Origin: UBA7957 sp965222695
GTDB taxonomy: Bacteria; Pseudomonadota; Gammaproteobacteria; Granulosicoccales; Granulosicoccaceae
DNA: 64,000 nucleotides
Direction: 5' to 3'
Assembly: GCA_965222695.1 (NCBI GenBank)
Contig: OZ244967.1
Location: 5,022,001-5,086,000, forward strand
Position numbers and translations under genes: made by a program. Below, in pieces: positions 34,484-43,730 of the stretch. How positions within the stretch are numbered: the stretch's first letter is position 1; each line of letters opens with the position of its first letter. The notes below the pieces were generated by a model that ran no database searches, was not told the origin of the DNA, and saw only the letters and a program-made list of their open reading frames with translations.

Positions 34484-35671
34484 ATGTCAATGAAAAGAAG
34501 AGCATTTTTAAAATCCTTGGCCGCTGCCGGCATGACCGGCCTCGCCGGGGACCTGGCGGCCAATACCGCTGAATCCGATGAAGGGAAAAACAGGATTCTT
34601 ATCCTGATTGAGCTCCAGGGCGCCAACGACGGCTTGAATACACTTGTTCCTTATGATAACCCTTTATATTACAAGCTAAGGCCTACTCTCTCGATTGAAA
34701 GGGATGAAGTACTGCAGCTTTCGGATCACCAGGCTTTGCACCCTTCACTTAGAGGCTTGTATCAAATCTGGAATGAAGGGCAATTAGGGATAGTGCAAGG
34801 CCTGGGTTATCCGAATCCGAACCGTTCACACTTCCGGTCGATCGAAATCTGGGAAACTGCCTCGGAATCCGATGAAGTATTGGAGCAAGGATGGCTGGCA
34901 CCGCATTTAAACGGCATTGCCGGCCGGAAGATGGTTTCCGCGGATGCTCTGGCGGTGAGCCAGGATGCCGGGCCCATGGCCGGAGCTACCTCGAATACCA
35001 TTATCATGAATAATTTTGACCGGTTTATGAGGCAGGCAAGAAAGATGCGGGCGCTCGAACATAGAACGCAGAATGCAGCTTTAAGGCACATTCTTTCCGT
35101 ACACAATAGAATGCAGCAAGCGGCTCTGGGATTTTCCGGGATCATAGACAATCTGGAGCAGTCCACGCACGTGTTTCCGCAATCCAAACTCGGCGTACAA
35201 TTGCGGACGGTCGCGCAACTCATCTCCAGCGATATAGGGATTTCGATCTACAAGCTTGGATTAGGAAGTTTCGATACTCATGCAAACCAAAGGCAGAAAC
35301 ATGCCCAGCTTTTAACGGAGTTGTCTGATGCGATATACAGTTTCAAACGTGCGATGCAGGCGGAAGGGTTGTGGAACCGGATTCTTCTGATGACCTATTC
35401 GGAATTCGGCAGGCGCGCCCGGGAAAACGGCAGCCGGGGGACGGACCACGGTACGGCTGCGCCGCATTTTCTGGCCGGAGGGCTGGTGCGCGGCGGTCTT
35501 TACGGTGAGGCTCCTTCCTTATCCGAACTGCAAAACGACGATTTGCAATATACCCTGGATTTTCGTGGTCTTTACCATACTGTGCAAAAAGATTGGCTCA
35601 GGTCAGACACGCTAAGCGTTCATTTACAGAAATTCCCGGTCCTGGATGTATTCACTAAGAAGAATATCTGA
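34484..35671 (+). CDS. DUF1501 domain protein with Tat signal
   Basis: 395 residues beginning with a twin-arginine-type signal (MKRRAFLKSLAAAGMTGLAG), so probably exported folded. The DUF1501 domain, related to the alkaline phosphatase/sulfatase superfamily, shows LIELQGANDGLNTLVPYDN, NRSHFRSIEIWETAS, YSEFGRRARENGSRGTDHGT and PHFLAGGLVRGGLYG. Partner of the DUF1800 protein. No substrate is known; no sortase or polysaccharide genes adjoin it. Confidence 0.88.
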   Translation: MSMKRRAFLKSLAAAGMTGLAGDLAANTAESDEGKNRILILIELQGANDGLNTLVPYDNPLYYKLRPTLSIERDEVLQLSDHQALHPSLRGLYQIWNEGQLGIVQGLGYPNPNRSHFRSIEIWETASESDEVLEQGWLAPHLNGIAGRKMVSADALAVSQDAGPMAGATSNTIIMNNFDRFMRQARKMRALEHRTQNAALRHILSVHNRMQQAALGFSGIIDNLEQSTHVFPQSKLGVQLRTVAQLISSDIGISIYKLGLGSFDTHANQRQKHAQLLTELSDAIYSFKRAMQAEGLWNRILLMTYSEFGRRARENGSRGTDHGTAAPHFLAGGLVRGGLYGEAPSLSELQNDDLQYTLDFRGLYHTVQKDWLRSDTLSVHLQKFPVLDVFTKKNI

Positions 35672-35690
35672 GATTGTTCTTATTAAAAGC

Positions 35691-36446
35691 ATGCAAAATA
35701 CATCGAACGCCCTGAAAATTCTGAGTTTGTTGGATCATACGCGTTTGGCCGAGGATGATGACGAACAGGCAATCATCCGGTGGTGCGAACAATCCACAAA
35801 CATCTACGGTACAGCCGCTGCGGTTTGTGTCAGGCCTGAGTTTGTAAAGACTGCCGCGGAGCAGTTGCAATCCAGTACCGTACGCATCGCCACGGTTGCA
35901 AACTTCCCTTACGGTCGCCCGGATCCGGAGTTACCCAAAAAACAGATTATGCGGGCCATTGGTGATGGGGCGGATGAGGTGGATATTGTATTCCCGTGGA
36001 AAAACTGGCTCGACGGCGATCACATCAGCGGCAGTGATTTGGTTTCCGGCTGTAAAAGCCGCTGCGGGAATACCACTTTGCTGAAGGTGATTCTGGAAAC
36101 CAATGGCCTGAATGACGATGATCAGATATACCGTGCGGGAAGGGCTGCCATCGATGCCGGTGCTGACTTTATTAAATCCTCGACAGGTGTGATTGGCGGC
36201 CCGCCCCGTCCCTCGGCCGTTCTGGCCATGATGGGGGCGATATCGGATTCCGGTTCGAATTGCGGTCTTAAACTATCGGGCGGAATACAGACTGTCAATG
36301 ACGCGGAACTTTACCTCAGGCTGGTTGAAAATACACTGGGAGAGGAATGGTTAAGGCCGGACCGATTGCGATTCGGAGCCAGTAGACTGCTTGAATCACT
36401 AAAGACAACTATCGCAGCGGATATGCAGATTCCTGACGAGTACTAG
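35691..36446 (+). CDS. deoC: Deoxyribose-phosphate aldolase
   Basis: Cleaves 2-deoxyribose 5-phosphate to glyceraldehyde 3-phosphate and acetaldehyde during deoxynucleoside catabolism. 251 residues: LDHTRLAEDD, VCVRPEFV, TVANFPYG, DEVDIVFPW, LKVILETNGL, and the Schiff-base lysine in FIKSSTGV. ATG 35691 is chosen; the frame extends to 35646 inside the DUF1501 gene. No deoA, deoB or deoD is nearby, so it stands apart from a deo operon. Confidence 0.94.
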   Translation: MQNTSNALKILSLLDHTRLAEDDDEQAIIRWCEQSTNIYGTAAAVCVRPEFVKTAAEQLQSSTVRIATVANFPYGRPDPELPKKQIMRAIGDGADEVDIVFPWKNWLDGDHISGSDLVSGCKSRCGNTTLLKVILETNGLNDDDQIYRAGRAAIDAGADFIKSSTGVIGGPPRPSAVLAMMGAISDSGSNCGLKLSGGIQTVNDAELYLRLVENTLGEEWLRPDRLRFGASRLLESLKTTIAADMQIPDEY

Positions 36447-36512
36447 CGGTTCATCATGGACTCCTTGCCGCCGTTCCACTACTATCTGGCTGCATTTTAT
36501 TCAGGAGTTGTT

Positions 36513-36944
36513 ATGTCGCGCATAAAGATCGATATGCCGGATACTTATCTGTATTCCACTACCTTGCCCATCCGAATCAGCGATATCAATTACGGAGGCC
36601 ATCTCGGGAATGATTCTGTGCTCACGCTGATTCACGAAGCCCGGGTAAGATTTATGCAGCACTACCACTACAGCGAATTTGATGTTGAAGGTTTCGGCAT
36701 CATAATGACCGATTCAGCCGTCGTGTATAAGGCGGAAGCGTTTCAAGGTGACCTGTTGCAAATTGAGGTGACGGTAGGCAAGTTCGCCAAATACGGTTGC
36801 GACTTTTACTATATGCTGAGTAATAAGGACACAGCGGTTGAAATTGCCCATGCCAAAACCGGTATGGTTTTTTATGATTACGATCGACGAAAAGTGGTAC
36901 CGCTGCCGTCCAGATTCAAAGAAAGTTTTCTCAAGGAGCTTTAG
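36513..36944 (+). CDS. Acyl-CoA thioesterase (hotdog fold, 4HBT-like)
   Basis: 143 residues starting at ATG 36513, which AGGAG at 36503-36507 supports; an upstream ATG in frame (36456) lacks a ribosome site. Hotdog-fold pattern: PIRISDINYGGHLGNDSVLTL with the aspartate of 4HBT thioesterases, ARVRFMQHY, then VYKAEAFQGDLLQIEV and CDFYYML. Probably hydrolyses an acyl-CoA thioester; the substrate is not apparent. Confidence 0.8.
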   Translation: MSRIKIDMPDTYLYSTTLPIRISDINYGGHLGNDSVLTLIHEARVRFMQHYHYSEFDVEGFGIIMTDSAVVYKAEAFQGDLLQIEVTVGKFAKYGCDFYYMLSNKDTAVEIAHAKTGMVFYDYDRRKVVPLPSRFKESFLKEL

Positions 36945-37321
36945 CAGCCTTCCATACTCCATCTATTGACGCCGTTCGGACAAGCTGTACTTTCCACACG
37001 GATGCCTTTAAACAAACCACTCTCAGTATTTAAGGGCTAACCGGGAACAATACAAATCCGGCTACAACGTCAGGTCGTAATGACGGGATCCATCCCGCAG
37101 TTATCGTCGCTATCGACTGCAATTCTGGGTCGTTCCGAGTGCAGTTCGTTGATGTAAATCTTTGTTAAATTTGTAAAATTTTAAGATTTCGGGTTTTTTT
37201 GTGGTAGATTTTTGCAACAGACGAGCCCTGCTCGATTCGTAGTAACCTGATCGAAGCCCTGAGTAAATCTTGAATATTCAAGTTCAGGTTTATCGATAGC
37301 TGATCAAACGGGAGTAATCAA
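36945..37321. other. Intergenic region, AT-rich, no gene seen
   Basis: 377 bases between the thioesterase and DUF533 genes. An AT-rich imperfect inverted repeat around 37155-37188 (AAATCTTT ... AAGATTT) is followed by a T-run, which could be a weak terminator of the upstream gene or part of the promoter. CGGGAG just before ATG 37322 is a good ribosome site. No small gene or RNA was recognised. Confidence 0.4.
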
Positions 37322-38161
37322 ATGGTAGATACCGTGAAAATATTGGGTGCACTTTTGGGTGGAGGCGGAATGTCTTCCGGCTCAGGGACATCGGTATTGA
37401 AGTCAATTCTGGACGCAGCAACCAAAGGAGGCGCGACTGCCCAGGCCGGTGGTGGAGGAGGCCTGGGTGATTTACTGGGGAGCGTACTCGGCGGCGCCAA
37501 GGGAGGAGGATCAGCCCAACAGTCGGGAGCTGGAGGTCTGGGTGACTTACTGGGCAGCGTACTCGGCGGTAAACAGACACAGTCGGGAGCGGGAAAAGGC
37601 GCCGGCCTGGAAGATTTGCTGGGCGGCGTTCTGGGAGGCGGCCTTTCCGGCGGATCGGGATCTTCCCGCGGATCGGCTGGAGGCAACGATCTGGGCGGAT
37701 TGATCGAAGCGGCCTTAAAGCAATTCGGCAATAAAGAAACCGCTGCACAGAAAAATACGCAACCTAAATCGTTTGAAGAGCATTCACCGGGAATGGTTCA
37801 CAGCGAAGCCTGCGAACAGGCAACTCTAGTCATTCGTGCCATGGTGAATGCGGCAAAATCCGACGGGCGGGTGGATAAACAGGAGCAGGATAAAATTCTC
37901 GGCAAACTCGGCCATGTTACTCAGGAAGAAATCAGCTTCGTCCGTGATGAAATCGCCAAACCTCTGGATGTCCAGGGATTCGCCCGCGACGTGCCGCCAT
38001 CCATGGCCAACCAGATTTACGCCATGTCTCTGACTGCCATTGATCTCGATTCCAACCCGGAGGCACAATATCTGCACCAGTTAGCCCAAGGGTTGAATAT
38101 TTCGCCACAGACAGCTAATCAGATACACAAACAGCTAGGTGCGCCTGCGTTGTATTCTTAA
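37322..38161 (+). CDS. DUF533 family protein (YebE/TerB-like)
   Basis: 279 residues. The N-terminal half is glycine-rich, with the unit GGLGDLLGSVLGG twice and a related GLEDLLGGVLGGG. The C-terminal half is the DUF533/TerB-like helical domain (ATLVIRAMVNAAKSDGRVDKQEQDKIL, shown in parts: VIRAMVNAAKSDG; DKQEQDKIL; QIYAMSLTAIDLDSN). E. coli YebE belongs to this family and is envelope-stress induced; here there is no clear transmembrane segment apart from short hydrophobic glycine-rich stretches. Function unknown. Confidence 0.85.
   Translation: MVDTVKILGALLGGGGMSSGSGTSVLKSILDAATKGGATAQAGGGGGLGDLLGSVLGGAKGGGSAQQSGAGGLGDLLGSVLGGKQTQSGAGKGAGLEDLLGGVLGGGLSGGSGSSRGSAGGNDLGGLIEAALKQFGNKETAAQKNTQPKSFEEHSPGMVHSEACEQATLVIRAMVNAAKSDGRVDKQEQDKILGKLGHVTQEEISFVRDEIAKPLDVQGFARDVPPSMANQIYAMSLTAIDLDSNPEAQYLHQLAQGLNISPQTANQIHKQLGAPALYS
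37460..37569 (+). repeat. Two 35-bp direct repeats in the DUF533 gene
   Basis: 37460-37494 and 37535-37569 match at 32 of 35 bases and both encode GLGDLLGSVLGG; they start 75 bp apart, a multiple of three, so recombination between them would remove or add 25 residues in frame. Confidence 0.8.
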
Positions 38162-38193
38162 GCTTTCCGCATAGCCTCTTTAAAGTCGTTTCC

Positions 38194-38241
38194 GTGAAGA
38201 TGAAAACTCCACGAATACATTGTTGGAGATTTCATCTTCGC
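38194..38241. other. Long stem-loop after the DUF533 gene
   Basis: An 18-base arm at 38194-38211 (GTGAAGATGAAAACTCCA) pairs with 38224-38241 at 16 of 18 positions around a 12-base loop. It is placed 33 bases after the stop codon. No T-run follows, so it may be a transcript-end stabiliser or factor-assisted terminator. Confidence 0.45.
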
Positions 38242-38359
38242 GGGTACGGTCAACTCGAACTGAATTTAAATCTCAAATCTTAGCGGCACAAGCTACCGCG
38301 TCCATTCCCGATCGGTCAGAAGTTGATACGCTGAATTCAAAATGATAGTGTATATTTTT

Positions 38360-38379
38360 TTCCTATAATGTCGTAGGAA
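38360..38379 (+). promoter_or_regulatory. Possible promoter/operator of the phosphonate transporter operon
   Basis: TTCCTA-N8-TAGGAA forms a dyad at 38360-38379 that overlaps a consensus-like -10 box TATAAT (38364-38369), about 100 bases before the transporter genes. It could be an operator for the LysR-type regulator encoded in the cluster. No convincing -35 was found. The rest of the 316-base gap 38162-38477 holds the stem-loop listed separately and nothing else recognised. Confidence 0.3.
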
Positions 38380-38477
38380 TTATCAATTTGACTTCTATTT
38401 CCAATCCCTGAAACTAGGGCAAAGGCAATCCAATAATATCAAAAGAGCAATACCGTAGAATCGGAGGAGAAACCATC

Positions 38478-39500
38478 ATGCGTCGAAAATTGTTACTTAC
38501 CCCCTTGTCCCTGCTGCTTTTGCTGACGCCGCTCATCGTGTGGGCACAGACGGAACTGACGGTATACACCGCCGTCGAGGCTGAAGACCTCAAGCGCTAT
38601 GCGGACACCTTTAACGAGGACCATCCGGATATCAAGATCAACTGGGTGCGGGATTCCACCGGCATAGTGACCGCCAAGCTGCTGGCCGAGAAAAACAATC
38701 CCCAGGCGGACGTTGTGTGGGGGCTTGCGGCCACGTCACTGTTGCTCCTTAAAAGCGAGAATATGCTGGAGCCGTATAGTCCCGCGGGTGTGGAAGCCCT
38801 CGATCCGAAATTTGTCGACAAATCGGATCCTCCCACCTGGACAGGTATGGATGCCTGGGTGGGGTCAATTTGTTACAACACGGTGGAAGCGGAAAAGCTT
38901 GGCCTTACCCCGCCGGGTTCCTGGAAGGATTTGACCAAGCCCATGTATCAAGGCCATGTCATTATGCCTAATCCAAACTCCTCGGGAACCGGTTTTCTGG
39001 ATGTTTCCAGTTGGTTGCAGATGTTCGGTGAAGAAGGCGGATGGGAATATATGGATGCACTGCATAGCAATATTGCGCGCTATACGCATTCAGGATCCAA
39101 ACCCTGCAAACTCGCAGCGGCCGGCGAGATCCCGATCGGCGTGTCTTTCGCCTTTCGCGGAGCCAAGTCCAAGGCCGCGGGCGCACCGCTGGAAATCATC
39201 GTGCCCTCAGAAGGGGTTGGCTGGGATATGGAAGCCACTGCGATCATCGCCGGTACGCCTAATCTGGAAGCGGCCAAAAAACTCGTCGACTGGTCGATTA
39301 CCAAAAAGGCCAATGAGATGTACAACGTCGGTTATGCTGTAGTCGCTATCCCCGGAATTGCCAAACCGGTTGAGCACTTTCCCGAAGGGCTTGAGGAGGC
39401 GATGATTGAGAACGATTTCGAGTTCGCCGCCAATAACCGCAAAGCCATTCTGACCGAGTGGCAATCACGTTATGATTCCAAGTCCGAGCCGAAAAAATAA
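38478..39500 (+). CDS. 2-aminoethylphosphonate-type ABC transporter, periplasmic binding protein
   Basis: 340 residues with a signal peptide (cleaved near WAQTE). It belongs to the iron(III)/AEP-like family 1 solute-binding proteins: ELTVYTAVEAEDLKRYADTF, INWVRDSTGIVTAKLLAEKNN, ADVVWGLAATSLLLL, GHVIMPNPNSSGTGFLDVS. Proteins of this type next to phosphonate genes are annotated as AEP binding proteins (PhnS-like or AepX-like). A strong GGAGGAG lies before the ATG. First gene of the importer operon; the true ligand could be AEP or a hydroxylated or N-substituted relative. Confidence 0.82.
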   Translation: MRRKLLLTPLSLLLLLTPLIVWAQTELTVYTAVEAEDLKRYADTFNEDHPDIKINWVRDSTGIVTAKLLAEKNNPQADVVWGLAATSLLLLKSENMLEPYSPAGVEALDPKFVDKSDPPTWTGMDAWVGSICYNTVEAEKLGLTPPGSWKDLTKPMYQGHVIMPNPNSSGTGFLDVSSWLQMFGEEGGWEYMDALHSNIARYTHSGSKPCKLAAAGEIPIGVSFAFRGAKSKAAGAPLEIIVPSEGVGWDMEATAIIAGTPNLEAAKKLVDWSITKKANEMYNVGYAVVAIPGIAKPVEHFPEGLEEAMIENDFEFAANNRKAILTEWQSRYDSKSEPKK

Positions 39501-39702
39501 ATAAGTAGTGACCGACCGATCACCGTTCTTCTCGGCCAGTGAAAGGATCTTCCGTCATCATTCAACGACCCTGCGCGTTGAATGATGACGCCGACCGGTG
39601 ATCGTATTTTCGCCACGGCAAGCTTAAGAATCGCGCGAGGCACTCTGCAATCTCGGCTCAAGTGCCTCGGTTTCTCCAAATCCTGGGGTCGGGAACTCGG
39701 CA

Positions 39703-40809
39703 ATGAATCAGAACAACAAAGTCAAGTACTTACAGATCGACAATCTCTGGAAAGCATTCGGTGAGTTTATCGCTCTAAAAGATATATCACTCACGGTTTA
39801 TGAAGGCGAATTCGTTTGTTTCCTCGGGCCATCCGGATGTGGCAAGACTACCTTGCTCAGAGCGATTGCGGGGCTTGATCACCAAACCCGGGGTACGATT
39901 ATCCAAGAAGGCAGGGACGTCTCCGATCTTCCGCCGTCACAACGCAACTTTGGCATTGTATTTCAGTCCTACGCCCTTTTCCCCAATTTGACGATTCGAA
40001 AAAATATTGCCTTCGGGCTTGAGAATATCGGAAGGGACAAGGCCGATATTGCAGCCCGGGTGGACGAGTTACTGGCCTTGGTCGGCCTTCCCGATCAAGG
40101 CGACAAATACCCCGCTCAACTTTCCGGCGGGCAGCAGCAAAGGATTGCACTGGCCCGTGCCATCGCAACGTCTCCGGGTTTACTGTTGCTCGATGAACCG
40201 CTTTCCGCTTTGGATGCAAAAGTGCGCGTACATCTGCGCCATGAAATCAAGGAATTACAGCGCGAACTCGGTGTCACGACCATAATGGTCACTCATGATC
40301 AGGAAGAGGCTTTGTCCATGGCGGACCGGATCGTGGTGATGAATCACGGCGTCATAGAGCAGGTTGGCACGCCGACAGACGTTTATCGAAATCCGCAAAC
40401 GCTGTTTGTCGCTGATTTTATCGGGGAAATGAATCAACTGCCGGCCACAGTCAGCGACGATGGCGGTTTGAAAATCGGCAATAGCGCTTTCGTCTGCAGG
40501 GATCACGAGTTCCCTGAAGGTGCGAAGGTGGTTGCCGCCATCCGCCCGGACGACATAGTTCCGCATGAAAAGGATTACACACCGGCGGAGGGAAAGTCTA
40601 ACTGCCAGCGCGTGATGCTCAAGGATATGGAATTTCTGGGTTCCTTCTGGCGCTGTCATTTGCAAAACGAAAATTTCGCGGGTAAGGAATTGATTGCTGA
40701 CTTTTCCGCCAATGCGGTTCGCCGGCTTTCGCTCCAGTCTGACAAACCCATGACCGTCCGTTTGCCGAAGAGCCGGATGATGGCCTTTACCCCTCGCGGA
40801 GCGCGTTGA
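39703..40809 (+). CDS. 2-aminoethylphosphonate-type ABC transporter, ATP-binding protein
   Basis: 368 residues with a complete ABC domain: Walker A GPSGCGKTTLL, Q-loop VFQSYALFPNLT, signature LSGGQQQRIALARA, Walker B LLLLDEP, H-loop MVTHDQEEA. A C-terminal TOBE-like domain follows (about 280-360). It energises import through the fused permease encoded next, whose ATG overlaps this stop. A 202-base gap separates it from the binding-protein gene, with an inverted repeat around TCATTCAACG ... CGTTGAATGATGA (about 39557-39588) that may attenuate readthrough. Confidence 0.88.
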   Translation: MNQNNKVKYLQIDNLWKAFGEFIALKDISLTVYEGEFVCFLGPSGCGKTTLLRAIAGLDHQTRGTIIQEGRDVSDLPPSQRNFGIVFQSYALFPNLTIRKNIAFGLENIGRDKADIAARVDELLALVGLPDQGDKYPAQLSGGQQQRIALARAIATSPGLLLLDEPLSALDAKVRVHLRHEIKELQRELGVTTIMVTHDQEEALSMADRIVVMNHGVIEQVGTPTDVYRNPQTLFVADFIGEMNQLPATVSDDGGLKIGNSAFVCRDHEFPEGAKVVAAIRPDDIVPHEKDYTPAEGKSNCQRVMLKDMEFLGSFWRCHLQNENFAGKELIADFSANAVRRLSLQSDKPMTVRLPKSRMMAFTPRGAR

Positions 40810-42830
40810 TGAATTCCGCGGCACCGGAGATGCAATCGCTTCCGGCGGGGCCGAAAGTCAAGCCGAAATCCAGCGGCGATGACATCATGATGCGCTCCTG
40901 GATGATGGTGATTGCCGTTTACCTGGTCATCACTTTGGTATTACCGCTCTATGCGATGCTCTCCAGATCCTTCTCCACCTACGTTTTTGATTTGTCCCGT
41001 TACGAGTTTCAAGTCAGTGATCAGAATGGGCAGTTCCTGGAACCGCCGGTATCGGCCTTTGACCTGAATCAGAAAGTCAAGGCGGTGTCCGACCAGAAAC
41101 TCAATACAAGTTCCGATGGCCGGCTGGCGGCAACCTTATTGTTTCCGGAATTCAATTTCCGCAGCCCGGTAAAATACAGGATTCGCGGTACTGCGGCCGA
41201 TGCCCAATACCTGATCGGATCGACTCTGATGCAAGGGACGCAATGGGAGGAACTTGATTCGAACACCTTTCGACGTGTCCAAATGCGACCAGTCTCGGCT
41301 ACCGGGCTTGGAAATTTCGTCAGCTATTTCTCGACCCCCGCGCTGTTTAAATCGATTCAGAATTCTCTGTTGATCGCGATAATCAGCACCGTGATCACCG
41401 TTGCTTTGGCATTTGGTTTTGCCTACGCGCTGAGCCGCAGCTGTATGCGATTTAAAGGCGTTTTTCGTCTGATTGCCATGGTGCCGATCCTGGTTCCATC
41501 GCTTTTACCCGGCATCGCTCTCGTCTACTTGTTCGGCAATCAAGGTATGCTTAAGGAGCTGATGTTTGGTGCAAGTATTTATGGTCCCATCGGAATCGTC
41601 ATCGGATCGATTTTTTTTACCTTTCCCCACGCGTTTATCATTATCTCGACCGCCCTGGCCATATCCGACGCCAGACTTTATGAAGCCGCTGTATCTCTGA
41701 ACGCTTCGCGATGGAAAACATTCTGGATCGTCACCGTACCCGGAGCGCGCTACGGTTTAATCTCCGCGGCCTTTGTGGTCTTCAACCTTGTCATAACGGA
41801 CTTCGGCCTGCCCAAAGTCATAGGAGGGCAGTTCAATGTTCTTGCGGTCGATATTTACAAGCAGGTCATAGGCCAGCAGAACTTCGAGATGGGCGCTGTC
41901 GTGTCGGTTGTCCTGGTTGTGCCGGCCATACTGGCTTTTGCGGTTGACAGAATGGTTCAGCGTAAACAGGTTGCGCTTTTATCCGCAAGATCCGTCCCCT
42001 ATCAGGCAACTCCGAATCATAAAGTGGATTGGTCCTGGTTTGTATATTGTGCGGTCGTCAGCATTTTCATTCTCGGACTGCTTCTGGTCTGCCAATACGC
42101 TGCGCTGATCAAATTCTGGCCCTATGATTTGAGTCTCAGCCTGAACAATTATCAATTTGATCAAATGGACGGCGGCGGCTGGGCCAGTTACTTTAATTCC
42201 ATCAAGCTAGGCCTGCTGACCGCTGTGTTTGGAACCTGTATAGTCTTCTTTGGCGCTTATCTGGTCGAAAAATCCAGCGGCTTTAATGCAGGCCGGGGCT
42301 TGTTCCAGATGATTGCCATGCTGCCTATGGCCATACCCGGAATGGTGCTTGGTCTGGCCTACATTTTTTTCTTCAACAACCCGGCCAATCCACTGAACTT
42401 TATCTACGGCAGCATGGCAATCCTGGTTGTCTGTACCGTCACCCACTTCTACACCGTCTCCCATTTGACGGCGGTGACCGCCTTAAAGCAAATGGATCGT
42501 GAATTTGAATCCGTCGCCTCGTCGCTTAAACAACCGATGATGAAGCTGTTTTCCCGCGTTACCGTGCCCGTCTGCTTACCGGCGATACTGGATATCTCCA
42601 TCTACCTTTTTGTCAATGCTATGACAACAGTATCAGCGGTTGTCTTTCTCTATTCACCCAAAACTACGCTGGCATCCATAGCGGTGCTGAATATGGACGA
42701 TGCGGGTGACATCGCGCCGGCGGCAGCCATGGGCATGATGATTTTTTACACCAACGCAGCCGCACGAATAATTCACATGATGGCGTCCAGAGGGCTGCTA
42801 AGGCGTACCCAGGCCTGGCGTATGCGTTAA
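40809..42830 (+). CDS. 2-aminoethylphosphonate-type ABC transporter, fused double permease
   Basis: 673 residues with two membrane permease halves in one chain, each with its ATPase-contact EAA loop (YEAAVSLNASRWKTFWIVTVPG near 310; FESVASSLKQPMMKLFSRVTVPV near 575, shown here only by their cores EAAVSLNASRWKTF and ESVASSLKQPMMKL). Between the first transmembrane helix and the core there is an unusual soluble insert of about 100 residues (roughly 60-160), probably periplasmic. Start ATG 40809 overlaps the ATPase stop. This fused type is characteristic of the PhnU/AepW-like transporters. Confidence 0.85.
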   Translation: MNSAAPEMQSLPAGPKVKPKSSGDDIMMRSWMMVIAVYLVITLVLPLYAMLSRSFSTYVFDLSRYEFQVSDQNGQFLEPPVSAFDLNQKVKAVSDQKLNTSSDGRLAATLLFPEFNFRSPVKYRIRGTAADAQYLIGSTLMQGTQWEELDSNTFRRVQMRPVSATGLGNFVSYFSTPALFKSIQNSLLIAIISTVITVALAFGFAYALSRSCMRFKGVFRLIAMVPILVPSLLPGIALVYLFGNQGMLKELMFGASIYGPIGIVIGSIFFTFPHAFIIISTALAISDARLYEAAVSLNASRWKTFWIVTVPGARYGLISAAFVVFNLVITDFGLPKVIGGQFNVLAVDIYKQVIGQQNFEMGAVVSVVLVVPAILAFAVDRMVQRKQVALLSARSVPYQATPNHKVDWSWFVYCAVVSIFILGLLLVCQYAALIKFWPYDLSLSLNNYQFDQMDGGGWASYFNSIKLGLLTAVFGTCIVFFGAYLVEKSSGFNAGRGLFQMIAMLPMAIPGMVLGLAYIFFFNNPANPLNFIYGSMAILVVCTVTHFYTVSHLTAVTALKQMDREFESVASSLKQPMMKLFSRVTVPVCLPAILDISIYLFVNAMTTVSAVVFLYSPKTTLASIAVLNMDDAGDIAPAAAMGMMIFYTNAAARIIHMMASRGLLRRTQAWRMR

Positions 42831-43711
42831 GCCGGTGGCTGTTTCGGGTGGATATCCGATTTTACGAATTCAACAAATGAACGGATGATTTTCAGGTCGC
42901 GTCTCTGCGACAAATAAATCAGTGTTTCCGTCATCTGGATATAAGAGCCTTTGATCGGAATTCGGACCAAACGGTTATCATTGCCGAATTCCGCGTCGGA
43001 CACAAATCCTATACCGACTCCGGATGCCACTATATCCCGCATGGCCTCGCGGCCTTCAACTTCCATCACCGGGTTCAGTTTGATCTTCTGCCGGATGGCT
43101 TCCTCTTCCAGCATTTGTCGTGTTTTGGACCCCGGTTCACGGAAGACCAAGGGAAAGGTCGAGAGCTCCCGCAGGCTCAGTGAGGAGGTGTTTTTCGGCA
43201 GATAACCTTGTGCCGCAAACGCGTTGACCGGCGTTGATCCAAGATCGATCATTTCCAAATCGTTGCCCGGATTGATGCTGCCTACAATCGCAATTTCCGC
43301 ATTATAGGCACGCAGTTCACTGATCATCTCATCGGTATTTCCGGTTCTCACCGAAACGAACACATTCGGGTTCTCCGAACGGAACCGGCCGAGCGTATCC
43401 GAAATATGGCTTGCCGAATCAATAATGATGCGCAAGGTTCCCTCCACCACGGCACTTTTTTCCGATAAAAACTCCTTAATCTGTTGCTCAAGCTCGAAAA
43501 GACGCTTGGTCAGGTTGAAAAGCTGGACCCCGGCTTCGGTCAACTGCACGCGCTTTTTTTCACGATGAAACAGCAGCACATCGTGGTCCTGTTCCAGGCG
43601 TCGTACATGTTCCGACAAGGCGGGTTGCGTCAACAGGATGGCTTCCGACGCGCGGGAAAATCCGCCGTACAGTGCAACACTGTGAAAAGCTTTCAACTGG
43701 CTGTAGCGCAC
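42827..43711 (-). CDS. LysR-type regulator of the phosphonate cluster
   Basis: 294 residues from GTG 43711; the frame continues upstream to 43855 but would overlap phnA, and the wHTH begins directly here (RYSQLKAFHSVALYGGFSRA, LTQPALSEHVRRLEQDHDVL). The C-terminal effector domain is of the LysR substrate-binding type (TLRIIIDSASHISDTL, REPGSKTRQMLEEEA, VASGVGIGFVSDAEFG). Located between transporter and catabolic genes and divergent from phnA, so it most likely controls both, with a phosphonate intermediate as inducer. Its stop overlaps the permease stop by 4 bases. Confidence 0.88.
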   Translation of the reverse strand: MRYSQLKAFHSVALYGGFSRASEAILLTQPALSEHVRRLEQDHDVLLFHREKKRVQLTEAGVQLFNLTKRLFELEQQIKEFLSEKSAVVEGTLRIIIDSASHISDTLGRFRSENPNVFVSVRTGNTDEMISELRAYNAEIAIVGSINPGNDLEMIDLGSTPVNAFAAQGYLPKNTSSLSLRELSTFPLVFREPGSKTRQMLEEEAIRQKIKLNPVMEVEGREAMRDIVASGVGIGFVSDAEFGNDNRLVRIPIKGSYIQMTETLIYLSQRRDLKIIRSFVEFVKSDIHPKQPPA

Positions 43712-43730
43712 GTTTTCGCGTCTCTCTAAT

